Source: Chaetoderma sp. LZ-2023a
Taxonomy: Eukaryota > Mollusca > Caudofoveata > Chaetodermatida > Chaetodermatidae
Length of the DNA: 64,000 bases
Reading direction: 5' to 3'
Assembly (NCBI GenBank): GCA_034401795.1
Contig: CM067370.1
Span: forward strand, 105,379,387 to 105,443,386
Shown: one piece after another, positions 63,561 to 64,000 of the stretch
How positions within the stretch are numbered: position 1 is the first letter of the stretch
Layout of the letters: every line of letters begins with the position of its first letter
Made by a program: the position numbers and the translations under genes
Notes under the pieces: generated by a model
Seen by the model: the letters and a program-made list of their open reading frames with translations, nothing else
Databases searched by the model: none
What the model was told of the DNA's origin: nothing

Positions 63561-63945
63561 AGTATAGATTTGCACTCCGCCTGTCCGTCTGTCTGTCCGT
63601 CCATCTGTCCATCTGTCGCAGTTAGTTTTACGCACCTTTTCACAGTCCTTCAAGGTATTCAACTGAGAATTGATACATTGCTTTGTTATGAGAAGTTACA
63701 GACCCAGTTCGAGTTTCAGGCATATGCATCAATTTTTGATGGAGTTATGTCCCCTTTCGACTTAAGAAATACAAAAAATATCAGCTTTCCGCACTTTTTT
63801 TAGCACTCCTTCACGATACTTACGAAAATCGACATATTGCTTTAGTATATGGTGTTACAGAGCAAGTTCGAGTTTCAGACATTTCCCTCAATTTTTCATG
63901 GAGTTATTCCCCTTCCCCCCCTCCCCTTTTGCTAAAACTTGGTCT
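63561..63945. repeat. Second copy of the 57.8 kb tandem repeat, at least two units
   Basis: GATTTGCACTCCGCCTGTCC, then TACGCACCTTTTCACAGTCC and the units with CATTGCTTTGTTATGAGAAG and TTGCTTTAGTATATGGTG, AAGTTCGAGTTTCAG and GGAGTTAT.CCCC. It ends in a C-rich run. Confidence 0.82.
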
Positions 63946-64000
63946 GTATTGTCCTTTTCGGGCCTTTGATTTTGTAGGAAACAAATCATGATGACCCAGT

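Noticed and set aside
1-64000. CRISPR array, prokaryotic operon or defence system
   Set aside because: The short hairpin repeats are transposon copies with irregular spacing and no cas-like genes; the spliced liprin gene shows this is an animal genome.

Overview
This window is eukaryotic DNA: spliced exons, introns of 1-19 kb, dense interspersed repeats and microsatellites. No prokaryotic gene organisation is visible. The only host gene I can support is liprin-alpha (the PPFIA / syd-2 family of presynaptic scaffold proteins) on the + strand. Eight consecutive exons of its coiled-coil and central region lie between 23785 and 62778, about 1.14 kb of coding sequence spread over 39 kb, all with consensus splice sites and compatible phases. 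The start of the gene and the C-terminal SAM domains are not visible. The repeats (AGCTCACCTG-type elements, CTGTCCGTC-rich starts, a DIRS element, a Penelope-like element) and the liprin sequence suggest a marine lophotrochozoan, most likely a mollusc. That is an inference from repeat style, not a proof.

Layout. 1-4.5 kb: a decayed Penelope-like retroelement (reverse transcriptase plus GIY-YIG endonuclease). It is followed by an open frame with two C2H2 zinc fingers, a hammerhead-ribozyme-like core, and eleven CGGTTAC-type motifs just upstream of a TATA box. 4.7-23.7 kb: no recognised host exon. This part holds foldback (hairpin) elements of several families, a 1.5 kb giant foldback, a 1.6 kb hAT-type element with a perfect 8-bp target duplication nested in another foldback, a tRNA-type SINE, a cluster of GACCATG motifs and a four-unit tandem array. 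23.8-32.7 kb: liprin exons A-C. 32.7-51.9 kb: one 19.2 kb intron containing a broken mariner transposase, a 7.6 kb DIRS-type tyrosine-recombinase retrotransposon (inverted ends plus internal complementary region), a satellite-like array at 44.2-45.4 kb and a long array of molluscan-style repeats at 46.7-49.4 kb. 51.9-62.8 kb: liprin exons D-H, with hairpin elements, a Harbinger-type element and several tandem arrays in the introns. 62.8-64 kb: intron.

The most abundant repeat, called FB-A here, is a TTAA-flanked hairpin of about 185-245 bp present as some 26 copies or fragments. Its outer ends differ (A end and B end) around a long palindromic core. Two other hairpin families (FB-B, FB-D) have similar TTAACCCTT-like ends, which points to one piggyBac-type (TTAA) mobilising system that is not itself in the window. 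Coordinates of repeats are read by eye and may be off by some bases. Similarity to protein families is from memory of the families, not from a search.
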